In this document: one piece after another, positions 35,615 to 45,334 of the stretch | Layout: every line of letters starts with the position of its first letter | Position numbering within the stretch: position 1 is the stretch's first letter | Assembly: GCA_963761115.1 (NCBI GenBank) | Contig: CAVXFS010000005.1 | Location: 806,001 to 870,000 of the forward strand | Length of the DNA stretch: 64,000 nt | From: CAVXFS01 sp963761115 | GTDB taxonomy: Bacteria > Pseudomonadota > Gammaproteobacteria > Burkholderiales > Gallionellaceae | Reading direction: 5' to 3' | The notes under the pieces: generated by a model | What the model saw: the letters and a program-made list of their open reading frames with translations, nothing else | The model's database searches: none | Told to the model about the DNA's origin: nothing | Made by a program: the position numbers and the translations under genes

Positions 35615-36406
35615 ATGAAACCCATCACACGCGAAGGCTTGATGCCACTGCTGAACAAGGTCCCGGAAGTTACGCTCTACTTCTGGATCATCAAGATCCT
35701 GTGTACCACCGTCGGCGAATCCGCCGCCGATTTCCTGAACGTCGACCTGAATTTCGGCCTGACCGCTACATCGCTGTTGATGAGCGTCCTGCTGGCCGTG
35801 ATTCTGGTCCTGCAGGTGCGCAGCAAAAGATACCTGCCGTGGCTGTACTGGACTGCGGTGGTGCTGGTCAGCATCGTCGGCACCCTGATCACCGACAACC
35901 TGGTGGATAACTTCGGTGTCCCGCTGGAAACCACCACGGTCGTATTCGGCGTGGCATTGCTGGCGACGTTCGCTGCCTGGTATGCGCAGGAACGAACGCT
36001 ATCCATCCACAGCATATTCACCCGGCCGCGCGAGCTGTTTTACTGGGCGGCGATCCTGTTCACCTTCGCGCTGGGGACGGCAGCTGGTGACCTGGTGGCA
36101 GAGGGACTCGGCCTCGGCTATGCGTATTCTGCGTTGATGTTTGGCGGCATGATCGCTTGCGTCAGCATCGCTTACTACGGCTTCAAGGCGAATGCCATCC
36201 TGGCGTTCTGGATCGCCTACATCCTGACGCGTCCGCTCGGCGCATCGCTGGGTGACTATCTTGCGCAACCCGCGGCGGATGGCGGGCTTGGTCTGGGGAC
36301 GGTGGTCACCAGCAGCGTCTTCCTTGCGGCCATAGCTGGCCTGGTGATATTCCTGACCGTCAATCGCCCGGACGTGAAGGAACTGGCGGCAAGCGAAACG
36401 ATTTGA
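35615..36406 (+). CDS. COG4705/DUF347 membrane protein 1
   Basis: 263 residues, about eight hydrophobic helices. Four internal repeats are visible, each a helix with aromatic W or F, then G-x-x-x-(G/A/T)-D: LYFWIIKILCTTVGESAAD, WLYWTAVVLVSIVGTLITD, LFYWAAILFTFALGTAAGD and AFWIAYILTRPLGASLGD. This is the DUF347 repeat of COG4705 proteins, whose function is not settled. The repeated Asp/Glu-Gly pattern inside membrane helices suggests a transport or ion-binding role (inference). It is followed by a second paralogue, a PepSY protein and a two-component system, all in the same direction. Confidence 0.85.
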   Translation: MKPITREGLMPLLNKVPEVTLYFWIIKILCTTVGESAADFLNVDLNFGLTATSLLMSVLLAVILVLQVRSKRYLPWLYWTAVVLVSIVGTLITDNLVDNFGVPLETTTVVFGVALLATFAAWYAQERTLSIHSIFTRPRELFYWAAILFTFALGTAAGDLVAEGLGLGYAYSALMFGGMIACVSIAYYGFKANAILAFWIAYILTRPLGASLGDYLAQPAADGGLGLGTVVTSSVFLAAIAGLVIFLTVNRPDVKELAASETI

Positions 36407-36474
36407 CCGCACTTTTCCCGGCCAGTACCGGGCGTTTTCACAACCTCATATAAACTCTCACAAAGGAAAGCTGG

Positions 36475-37233
36475 ATGAACAAGACCACCGAATACGCATT
36501 GACCAAGGTCCCGGAGATCACGCTGATCTTCTGGATCATCAAGATCGCCGCAACGACACTGGGCGAAACGGGTGGCGATGCCGTCTCCATGTCGATGAAC
36601 CTGGGCTATCTGGTCGGCACGGGGATCTTTGCCGTGATCTTCCTGCTGTCGGTTTGGGTCCAGATCAAGGCAAAGCTGTTTCATCCGGTCATTTACTGGA
36701 CAACCATCATTGCCACCACCACGGTCGGCACGACGCTGGCGGATTTTGCCGACCGTTCTCTCGGTATCGGTTATGCCGGGGGTACCACGCTGTTGTTTAC
36801 CCTGTTGATGACCTCACTGTTTGTCTGGCACAGGACGCTTGGCTCTGTATCGGTTGCTACCGTTAGTACTCCCAGGGCTGAAATATTCTATTGGGTAACG
36901 ATCATGTTTTCCCAGACCCTGGGCACGGCACTGGGCGACTGGACTGCCGACACGGCCGGACTTGGTTACGGCGGCGGCGCGCTGATCTTCAGCGCGCTGT
37001 TGTTGATCATTGTGGCGGCATACTACTGGTCAAAGGTATCGCATGTCGTGCTGTTCTGGGCTGCATTCATTCTTACCCGTCCGCTGGGCGCGGTTGTAGG
37101 CGATTTTCTCGACAAGCCAGTGGAATCGGGTGGTCTGGCATTAAGCCGCTACACTGCATCACTGGCGCTGGTCGCATTTATTGCGGTCTGCATCCGGTTG
37201 TTCGAACACCGGGCGGCAAAGCAGGCTCATTGA
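36475..37233 (+). CDS. COG4705/DUF347 membrane protein 2
   Basis: 252 residues with the same four-repeat architecture: LIFWIIKIAATTLGETGGD, VIYWTTIIATTTVGTTLAD, IFYWVTIMFSQTLGTALGD and LFWAAFILTRPLGAVVGD. The repeat positions correspond one to one with the upstream paralogue, so the pair arose by tandem duplication. AAAGGAAAGCTGG precedes the ATG. The C-terminus is short and basic (FEHRAAKQAH). Confidence 0.87.
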   Translation: MNKTTEYALTKVPEITLIFWIIKIAATTLGETGGDAVSMSMNLGYLVGTGIFAVIFLLSVWVQIKAKLFHPVIYWTTIIATTTVGTTLADFADRSLGIGYAGGTTLLFTLLMTSLFVWHRTLGSVSVATVSTPRAEIFYWVTIMFSQTLGTALGDWTADTAGLGYGGGALIFSALLLIIVAAYYWSKVSHVVLFWAAFILTRPLGAVVGDFLDKPVESGGLALSRYTASLALVAFIAVCIRLFEHRAAKQAH

Positions 37234-37364
37234 TCCATGCGCAGGCTTTAGTGCCGCACCCCAGCAAACATGCAGGCTAATGGTGCGCTAAGTCTGGCAG
37301 AGTAGATTGGCTGCCTCGGTCGGCAATTTGCCACCGAATCTCAGAAACTCGAAAGGAACGCAAC

Positions 37365-37697
37365 ATGAACCAGGAAAATATTTCCAGCACCACGAACAAA
37401 AATTACCTGAAGAACTTGCTGGCCATCACCGCAATTGCATTCTCGGTGAATGCTTCCGCCTACACAGGGCAGGAATTTGCCGGTGAAACCAAGGTCGGCA
37501 TTGGGGCTGCACGTGCGATCGCACTCAAGGCCCATCCAGGCAAGGTCACCGATGAGGAACTTGAGAAAGAAGAGGGCGGCAGCGGTCTGCGCTATTCCTT
37601 CGACATCCGGCTCGGCAAGGTCACGCAGGAGGTCGGAGTGGATGCCAAAACCGGGCAAGTGCTGGAGAATGCTCCGGAAGGCAAGAATCCGGACTAG
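37365..37697 (+). CDS. PepSY domain exported protein
   Basis: A 110-residue protein with a signal peptide (LLAITAIAFSVNASA) and a PepSY domain: IGAARAIALKAHPGKVTDEE, then SFDIRLGKVTQEVGVDAKTG with the closing VLEN. PepSY proteins are often peptidase inhibitors or sensor-side modulators and frequently sit next to two-component systems, as here (regulator gene 63 bases downstream). GAAAGGAACGCAAC precedes the ATG. Confidence 0.9.
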   Translation: MNQENISSTTNKNYLKNLLAITAIAFSVNASAYTGQEFAGETKVGIGAARAIALKAHPGKVTDEELEKEEGGSGLRYSFDIRLGKVTQEVGVDAKTGQVLENAPEGKNPD

Positions 37698-37759
37698 TTG
37701 CTGGCCGGAGATATTCCTTTTGCATGGAAGTTGTTCCCATAATTCAGGTTGCAGATGGC

Positions 37760-38422
37760 ATGCGCATTTTATTGATCGAGGATGACCAGATGATAGGCGA
37801 GGCGATCTCCATCGCCCTCAAGGATGCCGCCTATGCAGTTGACTGGGTCAGGGACGGCGTGACTGCAAGCAGCGTGCTGGAACAATCCGAGCATCAGGCT
37901 GTACTGCTCGATCTGGGATTGCCCGGGCGGGACGGTCTGGAGGTGTTGCGCCGATTGCGAAACAACAGCAACACGGTGCCGGTCATCGTTATTACCGCGC
38001 GTGACGGCGTGGACGATAAGATCAAGGGGCTGGATCTGGGGGCAGATGATTATCTGGTCAAGCCATTCGACCTCAACGAATTATTGGCCCGCCTGCGCGC
38101 GATCGTGCGACGCCAGGGCGGGCAGGCTGCGCCGCTGCTCTCCAACGGCATGGTGACCCTCGATCCAGCCACCCACGAGGCGCGCTGCGGAGAAGCGGCG
38201 GAGATCCTGAGTGCGCGCGAATTCGCACTGTTGCACGCGCTGCTGCTGCGACCGGGCGCGATCCTTACCCGCGCCGAACTGGAGGAGCGCATCTATGGGT
38301 GGAACGAGGAAGTGGAAAGCAATGCCGTGGATTTCCTGATCCATAGTGTGCGTAAGAAACTGGGAGCGGACACCATCAGAAATGTGCGCGGCGCGGGCTG
38401 GATGGTGGAAAAACCGTCATGA
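37760..38422 (+). CDS. OmpR-family response regulator
   Basis: A 220-residue regulator of the PmrA/QseB subgroup. Receiver domain: acidic pocket LLIEDDQ, phosphoacceptor Asp in VLLDLGLPGRDG (about residue 51), Thr in VIVITARDG and Lys in DYLVKPFDLNELLARLRA. C-terminal winged helix: LSAREFALLHALLLRPG and NAVDFLIHSVRKKLG. The ATG at 37760 gives MRILLIEDD, the normal family start; the frame is open upstream. Its end overlaps the kinase start by ATGA. Confidence 0.94.
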   Translation: MRILLIEDDQMIGEAISIALKDAAYAVDWVRDGVTASSVLEQSEHQAVLLDLGLPGRDGLEVLRRLRNNSNTVPVIVITARDGVDDKIKGLDLGADDYLVKPFDLNELLARLRAIVRRQGGQAAPLLSNGMVTLDPATHEARCGEAAEILSAREFALLHALLLRPGAILTRAELEERIYGWNEEVESNAVDFLIHSVRKKLGADTIRNVRGAGWMVEKPS

Positions 38423-39738
38423 AACGGTCATTGCAGCGGCACCTATCGATGGTGCTGGGCAGTGCCATCCTGATCGCCGGACTGATTGCCGCAGTCGCTT
38501 CCTTCAGCCTGGCTTACCTGGATGCCAAGGAGTTTCAGGATGACCTGCTGCGGCAGATCGCCAGGATCTCTGCCGGTAGAACGACCGGCTCCCCGCCGGC
38601 GACTGTGCAGCAGCCGGATACCGGCAATGACGGGATCACTGACCCGGAATCCTTGATCTCGATTTTTCATCTGCCCGGTGACAAGGTGCCTGCGTGGGTC
38701 GATCCTGCCTTATCTGCCGGCTTGCATACACTGAATACAGGTTCCGGAGAACTGCGTGTTTTTGTCAGCGAGGGTAAACCCGGCATGCGCACGATCGTCG
38801 CGCAGCCAACAGAGGTGCGGGATGAGATCGCCATCAATAGCGCGCTGCGTACCCTGATCCCTTTGCTGCTTCTGCTGCCGGTTCTGCTCTGGCTCATTGT
38901 GCGCATAGTTCGCAGCGAACTGGCGCCGGTTAAGCTGCTATCCAGAAATCTGGACGAGCAATCGGCGGAACGACTCCAACCGGTCGCCGATGAAGACCTG
39001 CCAAGCGAGATCGCACCTTTCGTGCATTCGATCAATCGACTGCTGGCACGGGTCAATCACCTGATGTCGCAGCAACGGCGTTTCATCGCCGATGCGGCAC
39101 ATGAACTGCGCAGCCCGCTTACCGCGCTGTCACTGCAGGCGCAGAACCTGAAGCATGCCGACTCGCTGGCCGCAGTGCAGGAAAGAGTCATTCCGCTGCA
39201 GGAAGGGATCGAGCGGGCACGCCAGTTGACTGAACAATTGCTGAGCATGGCCAGAACACAATCGGCTGCAGGCGCTGAAACCGAGATCGACGTTGCGGCG
39301 CTGGCGCGCGAACTGATTGCCGAATTCCTTCCGCTCGCGGAAGCGAAGCGCATCGACCTGGGGATAGAGGAGATCGCCCCCGTTTCGTTGCATGCCGAAC
39401 CCGAAGCGCTGCGCCTGATACTCAGGAACGCGCTGGAAAATGCGATCAAGTACACGCATGCAGGCGGTGAAGTCACGCTCAGGCTGTGCACGGAAAAAGA
39501 TAGTGCCAATATCGAGATCGCCGATAACGGGCCGGGGATCCCGGCTGCCGAACGCGAGCGGGTATTCGATACGTTTTACCGGGTGCCGGGTTCTGCCGGT
39601 GAAGGCAGCGGGCTCGGACTGGCGATCGCCAGGGAGGCTGCGATCCGCTGCGGCGGGATACTGAGTTTGCATGAACGGCCTCAGGGCGGCGGTCTGGTGT
39701 TGCGTTACCGGCAGCCACGGAAAAATCCACCGGTGTGA
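38419..39738 (+). CDS. two-component sensor histidine kinase
   Basis: 439 residues: N-terminal helix (LGSAILIAGLIAAVASFSL), periplasmic sensor of about 110 residues, second helix (LIPLLLLLPVLLWLIV), linker, H-box AAHELRSPLTALSLQ, N-box RNALENAIKYTHAG, and G boxes ADNGPGIPA and GEGSGLGLAIAREAA. Layout is that of QseC/PmrB kinases. Overlaps and is coupled to the regulator gene. The PepSY and COG4705 genes upstream are likely targets or modulators. The signal is unknown. Confidence 0.94.
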   Translation: MKRSLQRHLSMVLGSAILIAGLIAAVASFSLAYLDAKEFQDDLLRQIARISAGRTTGSPPATVQQPDTGNDGITDPESLISIFHLPGDKVPAWVDPALSAGLHTLNTGSGELRVFVSEGKPGMRTIVAQPTEVRDEIAINSALRTLIPLLLLLPVLLWLIVRIVRSELAPVKLLSRNLDEQSAERLQPVADEDLPSEIAPFVHSINRLLARVNHLMSQQRRFIADAAHELRSPLTALSLQAQNLKHADSLAAVQERVIPLQEGIERARQLTEQLLSMARTQSAAGAETEIDVAALARELIAEFLPLAEAKRIDLGIEEIAPVSLHAEPEALRLILRNALENAIKYTHAGGEVTLRLCTEKDSANIEIADNGPGIPAAERERVFDTFYRVPGSAGEGSGLGLAIAREAAIRCGGILSLHERPQGGGLVLRYRQPRKNPPV

Positions 39739-39780
39739 TGTGTCAGTCCGCAGTGCCGCGATACCGATATTGCGAGGGCG

Positions 39781-40227
39781 TTACTCTTTGCGCAGGTGGT
39801 CTGCCCAGTTGTTCGGTGTCTCGTAGATGCGCACCCGTTCAAGATGCAGATGGTTGCCGTAGGTATCGCGATAGGCCGGGTTCAGGATATTGAATGCGAT
39901 GGTCGCAAGGTTCTCCGCCGTTGGCGGCACGTCCAGTACCACGGTCTTGTGCTCCGGCAATGATTGCAGGAATTCCAGCACCGGCGTGTCGCCGCGATAG
40001 ACCAGGAAGGCATGGTCCCATGCATCGACCAGTTGTTCCTTGGCGATGCGCTTCACTTCCGAATAATCCATCACCATGCCCTGTTCCGGCAGGCCGTCGG
40101 TGGTGATGACGTCGCCGGCCAGCGTGACCTCAAGCGCATAACGATGGCCGTGCAGATGCCGGCACTGGCTGGCATGGTTGGGGATGCGGTGGCCCGAATC
40201 GAATTCCAGGCGGCGGGTGATTTGCAT
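39781..40227 (-). CDS. queD: 6-carboxytetrahydropterin synthase QueD
   Basis: A 148-residue member of the PTPS/QueD family, which converts dihydroneopterin triphosphate to 6-carboxy-tetrahydropterin in queuosine synthesis. Zn ligands are His in FDSGHRIPNH and the pair in CRHLHGHRY, where the Cys is the catalytic residue. Asp/His (DHAFLVY) and the C-terminal Glu (RVRIYET) complete the active site. No other queuosine gene is in the window. Slightly longer than E. coli QueD because of an internal loop near TTDGLPEQG. Confidence 0.93.
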   Translation of the reverse strand: MQITRRLEFDSGHRIPNHASQCRHLHGHRYALEVTLAGDVITTDGLPEQGMVMDYSEVKRIAKEQLVDAWDHAFLVYRGDTPVLEFLQSLPEHKTVVLDVPPTAENLATIAFNILNPAYRDTYGNHLHLERVRIYETPNNWADHLRKE

Positions 40228-40320
40228 GGCGATAGACCTTAAAAGCGGTGGGCGTCAGCGTCAACGGAAATGAAGCAAATAGCCTGAATGGTGACTTCCG
40301 TGAAGCTGGCCGGGCGCAGA

Positions 40321-42366
40321 TTATAGCTTGAATGCGCGAATTGCGCGGCGCAACGCTTGCACTGCTTTCACGCCTCTGGCTGTTCCATAGCGCAGCGCGA
40401 CATAGCGTGCAGTGATGTCCGAGATGGCGCCGCCGAGCTGTGGTTTGCCCAGCGTCGCACGCGCGGCGAAATCCTGCGGGCCTTCGTGCGCAGCGCGGCT
40501 GATGCCCATTTTTTCCAGCTTGCGGCAAAAGCCGAGGTACAAGCGTTGTATCTCGTCGGTGTTGCGATCATGCAGATGGCGCAGCATGAGCAGGCTGAAG
40601 ATCCCGACCAGCGCCGACATGCCGATAGCCATGTACAGCGCCATTTTTTGCCAGGAGACCGATTCCATGCCCATGCGCGTGAGCAGGGCGAACTGCTGTT
40701 CCGGGTTGTAGTTCAGCACCCATTGGTTCCACTGGTTGGTCAATGTGTCCAGGTTGAAGCGCAACCTGAGCAACCAGGGCGACTGGGTGCGCGCCATGAA
40801 TGGCAGCTCCGCGTTGTTTGCCACGGCGGTAGCCAGGCCGGATTCCACGCGCGCCGGCGCAACGGCGGCGGTGGGGTCGATGCGCAGCCAGCCCTTGTCC
40901 TTGATCCACACCTCGGCCCAGGCATGGGCATCGGATTGGCGCACGATGTAATAGCCGCCGAGATCGTTGTATTCCCCGCCCTGATAGCCGGTGACCACGC
41001 GAGCCGGAATGCCCGCCGACCGCATCAGAAACACGAATGCCGCCGAGTAGTGCTCGCAGAAACCCTGTCGCGTCTTGAACAGGAAATCGTCGATCGCGTT
41101 GGTCCCCGGCAGCGGCGGCGGATCCAGGGTGTAGCTGAAACCCTGCCGGTTGAAGTAGCCCAGTGCCGCATTCACGATATCCTCCGGCCGCTTCGACTGG
41201 CTACGCCACTGCGCCGCAAGCTGCCGCGCCTGCGGGTCGATCCCGGCGGGGAGCATCAATGCACGTTGCAACTGATAGGGTTCCTCGACCTGATTGGCGC
41301 GGTAGCTGAGTTGCGAATGCACGGTATAACGCAGCCGTTCATTGACCGGCTTGGCTTTCACGACCCGGAAGTCGTAGGTCAGTCTGGCCGGAATCGATAT
41401 GGTAATCGGCATCTCGAGCGCGAACAGCCAGGTCTTGTTGTGCGGTTCCAGTGATATGGTGTAATCGCTCGGCCTGCCGAGTTTATCGAATTGCGCCTGC
41501 TTGAAACGCATCGGCTGGCCGGCCGTCCAGGTGTTGCCGTCGAAGCGCGTCAGCACCGGTCCGCGCCAGTACATACGGTCGCGGCTGGGCGGCTGGTTGT
41601 TGAAGGTGACGCGGAACGCCACCGCATCCGACAGCGAGACCTTGCCCAGGCTGCCGAAAGTCATCTTGTCATCCAGCCCACTGGAGGCGTAGGCATCCTG
41701 CGGCATGCCCCACAGCGGGCCCTGCACGCGCGGGAAGAACACGAACAGCATCAGCATCAGCGGAAGCGCCTGCGCCAGCATGACGGCGGCGATACGCAAA
41801 CGCGTGCGTAGTGGCAGCGTGTGACTTTGCAGGTGCAGCCAGGTCATGACGATTACCAGCAGCGTGGCGAGCATGAACAGGGCCGTGACCATGCTTTGCG
41901 AAAATAAAAAATTGGTGATGATGATGAAGCAGGACAGATAGATGACCAGGGTGGCATCGCGCCGGGTGCGCAGCTCCATCTGCTTGAGCGAGGTGAGCAA
42001 TATCAGCAATGCGACACCGGCGTCACGCCCGAACCAGGTATGGAAAGTGACCAGGATGCCGGTCGTGCCGCACAGGGTGATGGCCAGCAACAGCCAGCGC
42101 GGCGGCAGTGCAAGCCCGGAGCGGACGATATAGGCACGCCAGCCCAGCAGCACGACACACAATGCGCTGATCCATGCTGGCAGGTGATCGGCATGCGGCA
42201 GGCAGACCATCAGCACGCATAACAGAACACCGTATATTTCAGGCTTGCCGGGGAGCGAGACTGGCTGTTGCAGCGGGTCGGATGTTGGTGCCGGAAGATT
42301 CGCCGCGAGCGCTCCGGTTTTACGCGTGCGCGGAAATATCCAGCCCATGAGGGTTGTCCATTTCAT
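40321..42366 (-). CDS. TgpA-like transglutaminase (DUF3488-transglutaminase-DUF4129)
   Basis: 681 residues. An N-terminal membrane region of about seven helices (DUF3488) is followed by a periplasmic transglutaminase-like core: Cys in TRQGFCEHYSAAFVFLMR, His in SDAHAWAEVWI and Asp in WLRIDPTAAV. Then come another helix (MALYMAIGMSALVGIFSLL) and a DUF4129-type tail. The Pseudomonas homologue TgpA is essential and acts in the periplasm. The ATG at 42366 overlaps the upstream DUF58 stop (ATGA), the usual operon. The usual MoxR ATPase is not adjacent. Confidence 0.93.
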   Translation of the reverse strand: MKWTTLMGWIFPRTRKTGALAANLPAPTSDPLQQPVSLPGKPEIYGVLLCVLMVCLPHADHLPAWISALCVVLLGWRAYIVRSGLALPPRWLLLAITLCGTTGILVTFHTWFGRDAGVALLILLTSLKQMELRTRRDATLVIYLSCFIIITNFLFSQSMVTALFMLATLLVIVMTWLHLQSHTLPLRTRLRIAAVMLAQALPLMLMLFVFFPRVQGPLWGMPQDAYASSGLDDKMTFGSLGKVSLSDAVAFRVTFNNQPPSRDRMYWRGPVLTRFDGNTWTAGQPMRFKQAQFDKLGRPSDYTISLEPHNKTWLFALEMPITISIPARLTYDFRVVKAKPVNERLRYTVHSQLSYRANQVEEPYQLQRALMLPAGIDPQARQLAAQWRSQSKRPEDIVNAALGYFNRQGFSYTLDPPPLPGTNAIDDFLFKTRQGFCEHYSAAFVFLMRSAGIPARVVTGYQGGEYNDLGGYYIVRQSDAHAWAEVWIKDKGWLRIDPTAAVAPARVESGLATAVANNAELPFMARTQSPWLLRLRFNLDTLTNQWNQWVLNYNPEQQFALLTRMGMESVSWQKMALYMAIGMSALVGIFSLLMLRHLHDRNTDEIQRLYLGFCRKLEKMGISRAAHEGPQDFAARATLGKPQLGGAISDITARYVALRYGTARGVKAVQALRRAIRAFKL

Positions 42367-43322
42367 GTTTGCGTTCCGTCCTGCCCAAACAATGCCAGCG
42401 CGCGCAGGCATTCATCGCGATGGGCCATGCCATGTTCGGGCGGCAGCTCGACGCCGGGAATACTCAATCCGTATAGCCATCCCTGTGCCTCGGCGTCCAG
42501 CACCCAGCGCGCCAGTATCTTCAGTTTGTGTTCCGTTTCTGCCGCAGGCGCGAGGTCCCACTCCAGCCATAATTCCTTGCCCTGCAATGCGTTGAACTGC
42601 ATTACCTGCAAGCCCTGACCTCGCGCCATGGTTTTCCACGCGATGCGCTGCATCGAATCGCCGGCAACGTAGCTGCGCAGCCCGGCGAAATCCCCGTCGC
42701 CGGACGAACTGGCGCTGCCGCTTCCGCTTTCATGGGACCCGACCGGCAATGGTACCGATGCGGCCGGTTCCGGGTAGATCAGGCAGCGGGTGTCGAATTG
42801 AAAGTATGTCCACGCATGAAACAGGCCGAGCGGATATTCGGTAAACAGCGTCAGTCTGCCGGTGTCCAGCCAGCCGCGGCGGATTGCGGGGACGGCCAGC
42901 CTGACCGCAGCGCCTATCTGGCGCGGAACATCAAAAGTGACGCCGCGGCCGTGCTCATCGTGCAACCTCAGGTGGTAGCGTTCGAGGGAACCGGCATTGT
43001 GAAAATGGAACAGGAATTGTGCGTCGTTCCCGGCAAATACGGGATCGGCATGGCCTGCGCGGATTTCCAGTTGCGCCATGTTGCGGAAGGCGTACAGCAT
43101 GGTCATCAAGCCCATGGTGGTGAGCAGGAAGGTAAGCACATAGCCGAGGCTCAGGTTGTAATTGATGTCGCCCAGCAGCATCAGCGTCAGCACACCCATG
43201 AAGCCCAGTCCTTGCCGCGTGGGCAGGATGTAGATGCGCCGCTGGTTGAGCGTGATCGCACCACTCTCGATTTTCGGGCGGAATAGCCAGGTGCGGAATT
43301 TTTGTCTGAGTGCGGTGAGCAC
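42363..43322 (-). CDS. DUF58 domain protein
   Basis: 319 residues: two N-terminal helices (GFMGVLTLMLLGDINYNLSL, VLTFLLTTMGLMTMLYAF), an Ig-like middle and the DUF58 core with FAGLRSYVAGDSMQRIAWKT. It is the standard partner of TgpA-like transglutaminases, usually with a MoxR ATPase; together they are thought to act in envelope assembly or maturation. Translationally coupled to the downstream gene. The upstream gene yaeQ is divergent. Confidence 0.9.
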   Translation of the reverse strand: MLTALRQKFRTWLFRPKIESGAITLNQRRIYILPTRQGLGFMGVLTLMLLGDINYNLSLGYVLTFLLTTMGLMTMLYAFRNMAQLEIRAGHADPVFAGNDAQFLFHFHNAGSLERYHLRLHDEHGRGVTFDVPRQIGAAVRLAVPAIRRGWLDTGRLTLFTEYPLGLFHAWTYFQFDTRCLIYPEPAASVPLPVGSHESGSGSASSSGDGDFAGLRSYVAGDSMQRIAWKTMARGQGLQVMQFNALQGKELWLEWDLAPAAETEHKLKILARWVLDAEAQGWLYGLSIPGVELPPEHGMAHRDECLRALALFGQDGTQT

Positions 43323-43523
43323 GATAGTATGGAGTCCAATACACGAAACATTTCAAGCGGGAAGCCGGGGTACAATCCCGACAGTTGCGCAGCGGTTCAT
43401 CACCGTTGCGTGCAGTGTACTGCACCCGCCCCGTGACGATAATGGATGTTCGCTGCGCCTGCAATTTTCAACTGCGTTTATCAGGTCGGTTGATGCCGAG
43501 CTTTAATCAGGAGTCTTTACCCC

Positions 43524-44081
43524 ATGGCCATCAAGGCAACCATTTTCAAGGTCGATCTGCAGATCGCCGACATGGAACGCAATTATTATGCAGACCACTC
43601 GCATACGCTGGCGCGCCATCCTTCCGAAACCGACGAGCGCATGATGGTGCGCCTGCTGGCGTTCTCCCTGCATGCACATGAGCACCTGGTGTTCGGCAAG
43701 GGGTTGAGCGCGGATGACGAGCCGGCGCTATGGCTCAAGGACCTGACCGGCGCCATCAAACTGTGGATAGATATCGGATTGCCGGCGGAGAAACTGATCC
43801 GCAAGGCCTGCGGCCGCGCCCGGCAGGTGGTGGTTTATACCTACGGCGGACGCACAGCCCAGATATGGTTCGAGCAGAACAAGAGCCAGTTCCAGCGGCT
43901 CGGCAACCTCACCATCATCGACCTGCATGCGCAGGGAACTGCCGCGCTGGAACAGCTGGCACAGCGCAGCATGCGCCTGCAATGCACGATCCAGGACGGA
44001 CAGGTCTGGCTCAGCGACGGCAATCAGAGCATAGAGGTGGAACGTTCGCTGCTGAAGGCGGCGCAGCCCGGGATGCGTTAG
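43524..44081 (+). CDS. yaeQ: YaeQ family protein
   Basis: 185 residues, full length. Family markers are KATIFKVDLQIADMERNYY, HPSETDERMMVRLLAF and YGGRTAQIWFEQNK. YaeQ has a PD-(D/E)XK-nuclease-like fold, but its reaction is not established. ATCAGGAGTC lies upstream of the ATG. Single gene, divergent from DUF58. Confidence 0.94.
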   Translation: MAIKATIFKVDLQIADMERNYYADHSHTLARHPSETDERMMVRLLAFSLHAHEHLVFGKGLSADDEPALWLKDLTGAIKLWIDIGLPAEKLIRKACGRARQVVVYTYGGRTAQIWFEQNKSQFQRLGNLTIIDLHAQGTAALEQLAQRSMRLQCTIQDGQVWLSDGNQSIEVERSLLKAAQPGMR

Positions 44082-44344
44082 GCGACGGCACTATGCCATG
44101 TGATGACTATAACGGTGTCGAGATTCAAACAAGCCGCCGGTTTCGCGCATCTGCTTTTGTTGCCATCTCTGCTGATGATCTGGAATGGTACTGCTCGAAC
44201 CGGAACCACGCCAAGGGCGGCTTCCGACACAAACTGGCTATAGAGTTCGCTCCAAATCGGACGTTCAACGCGAAAGAGCACAGGCGATCTGGCAGCGCAG
44301 CACAGAACGACCAGTAGACTAGTTTATCAGGCGTGGTTTTACTG

Positions 44345-45334
44345 TTACTGCTGGCTCGCAAACGCCTGGCGGCCATAAATGACAGCCATAAGAATAATAA
44401 GCGTTACGATCCACACCAGGATGTATGTGACCATCGCGCGTTTGGCTTTCTTTTTTTCCCACCAGCTGCGCGGGCGGATACCTTTGATGAAGAAGACCAC
44501 CTTGATAGCCAGGTTGACACACACCACGTTGATAGCCAGAAGCAAACCTGCACCATAGGCGAGGTTGATATCCCCTATGCCCAGCATGATACCGAGTGTC
44601 ACTGCAGGTGGAAGCAATGCCACTGCCACCATTACCCCCACCAGTACACTCGACAAACCTGTTGTCATGGAGAGTGCCGCAGCCGCACCCGAGGCGAGTG
44701 CCAGGGCTACGGAATCCAGCCCAACCCGGGAGCGAGCGGCAAGCTCCGGGCTTGAGAAATCAAATGGCCAAAAGATGCCGACCATTACAGACAATGCAAC
44801 GGCCAGCGCGAGTCCTACGGCGGTAGTTAGCGCCGATTTCCGCATCAAGGAGACATCTCCCAAGGCTGTCCCGAGACCAAAAGCCAAGTTTGGGCCCAGT
44901 AAAGGCGCAATCACCATCGCACCGATCACTACAGCCACGTTGTTCTCAATGAGTCCTATAGCAGCAACGATAGTTGATAACACGACCAATACGGCAAAGT
45001 TGAGATCGAGGTGCGCATTTTTTTCGACCTCATTATAGAGAGCTTCTCGAGCTTCGATCGCCGCATTCTCTTCCTTGCGCTCCGCATCCGATGGTTTGGG
45101 CAGCGCTATCTCCACAGGCAAGACCACTAACCATGCGGATGGCTGAGCGCCAAGGATTTTCTGCAAAGAATCCAGTGCTGACTGGATCTTGCTGTCGGCC
45201 ACCAGTAATCGAATCGTCCGCATTCCATCTTTGCCCGTTTCTCCAATGCGAAGATCGGCAGCCTCGATTTTTTCCGCGATTGCCGAAATCGTGTCGGCAC
45301 TACCTGCGTCAGCGACTATCTCAACGTACTTCAT
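44345..45334 (-). CDS. DUF389 (TIGR00341-like) membrane protein
   Basis: 329 residues. A cytoplasmic N-terminal domain (MKYVEIVADAGSADTISAIA) is followed by a hydrophobic DUF389 block of about seven helices: LIENNVAVVIGAMVIAPLLG, LSVMVGIFWPFDF, SVLVGVMVAVALLPPAV and GLLLAINVVCVNLAI. It closes with a basic segment and a last helix. The start at 45334 gives the normal N-terminus; upstream frame extension is not family sequence. Function not known; members are inner-membrane proteins. Confidence 0.9.
   Translation of the reverse strand: MKYVEIVADAGSADTISAIAEKIEAADLRIGETGKDGMRTIRLLVADSKIQSALDSLQKILGAQPSAWLVVLPVEIALPKPSDAERKEENAAIEAREALYNEVEKNAHLDLNFAVLVVLSTIVAAIGLIENNVAVVIGAMVIAPLLGPNLAFGLGTALGDVSLMRKSALTTAVGLALAVALSVMVGIFWPFDFSSPELAARSRVGLDSVALALASGAAAALSMTTGLSSVLVGVMVAVALLPPAVTLGIMLGIGDINLAYGAGLLLAINVVCVNLAIKVVFFIKGIRPRSWWEKKKAKRAMVTYILVWIVTLIILMAVIYGRQAFASQQ

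Noticed and set aside
40357..41454. 365-residue plus-strand open frame opposite the transglutaminase gene
   Set aside because: Antisense of a conserved catalytic region; no start signal or motif.
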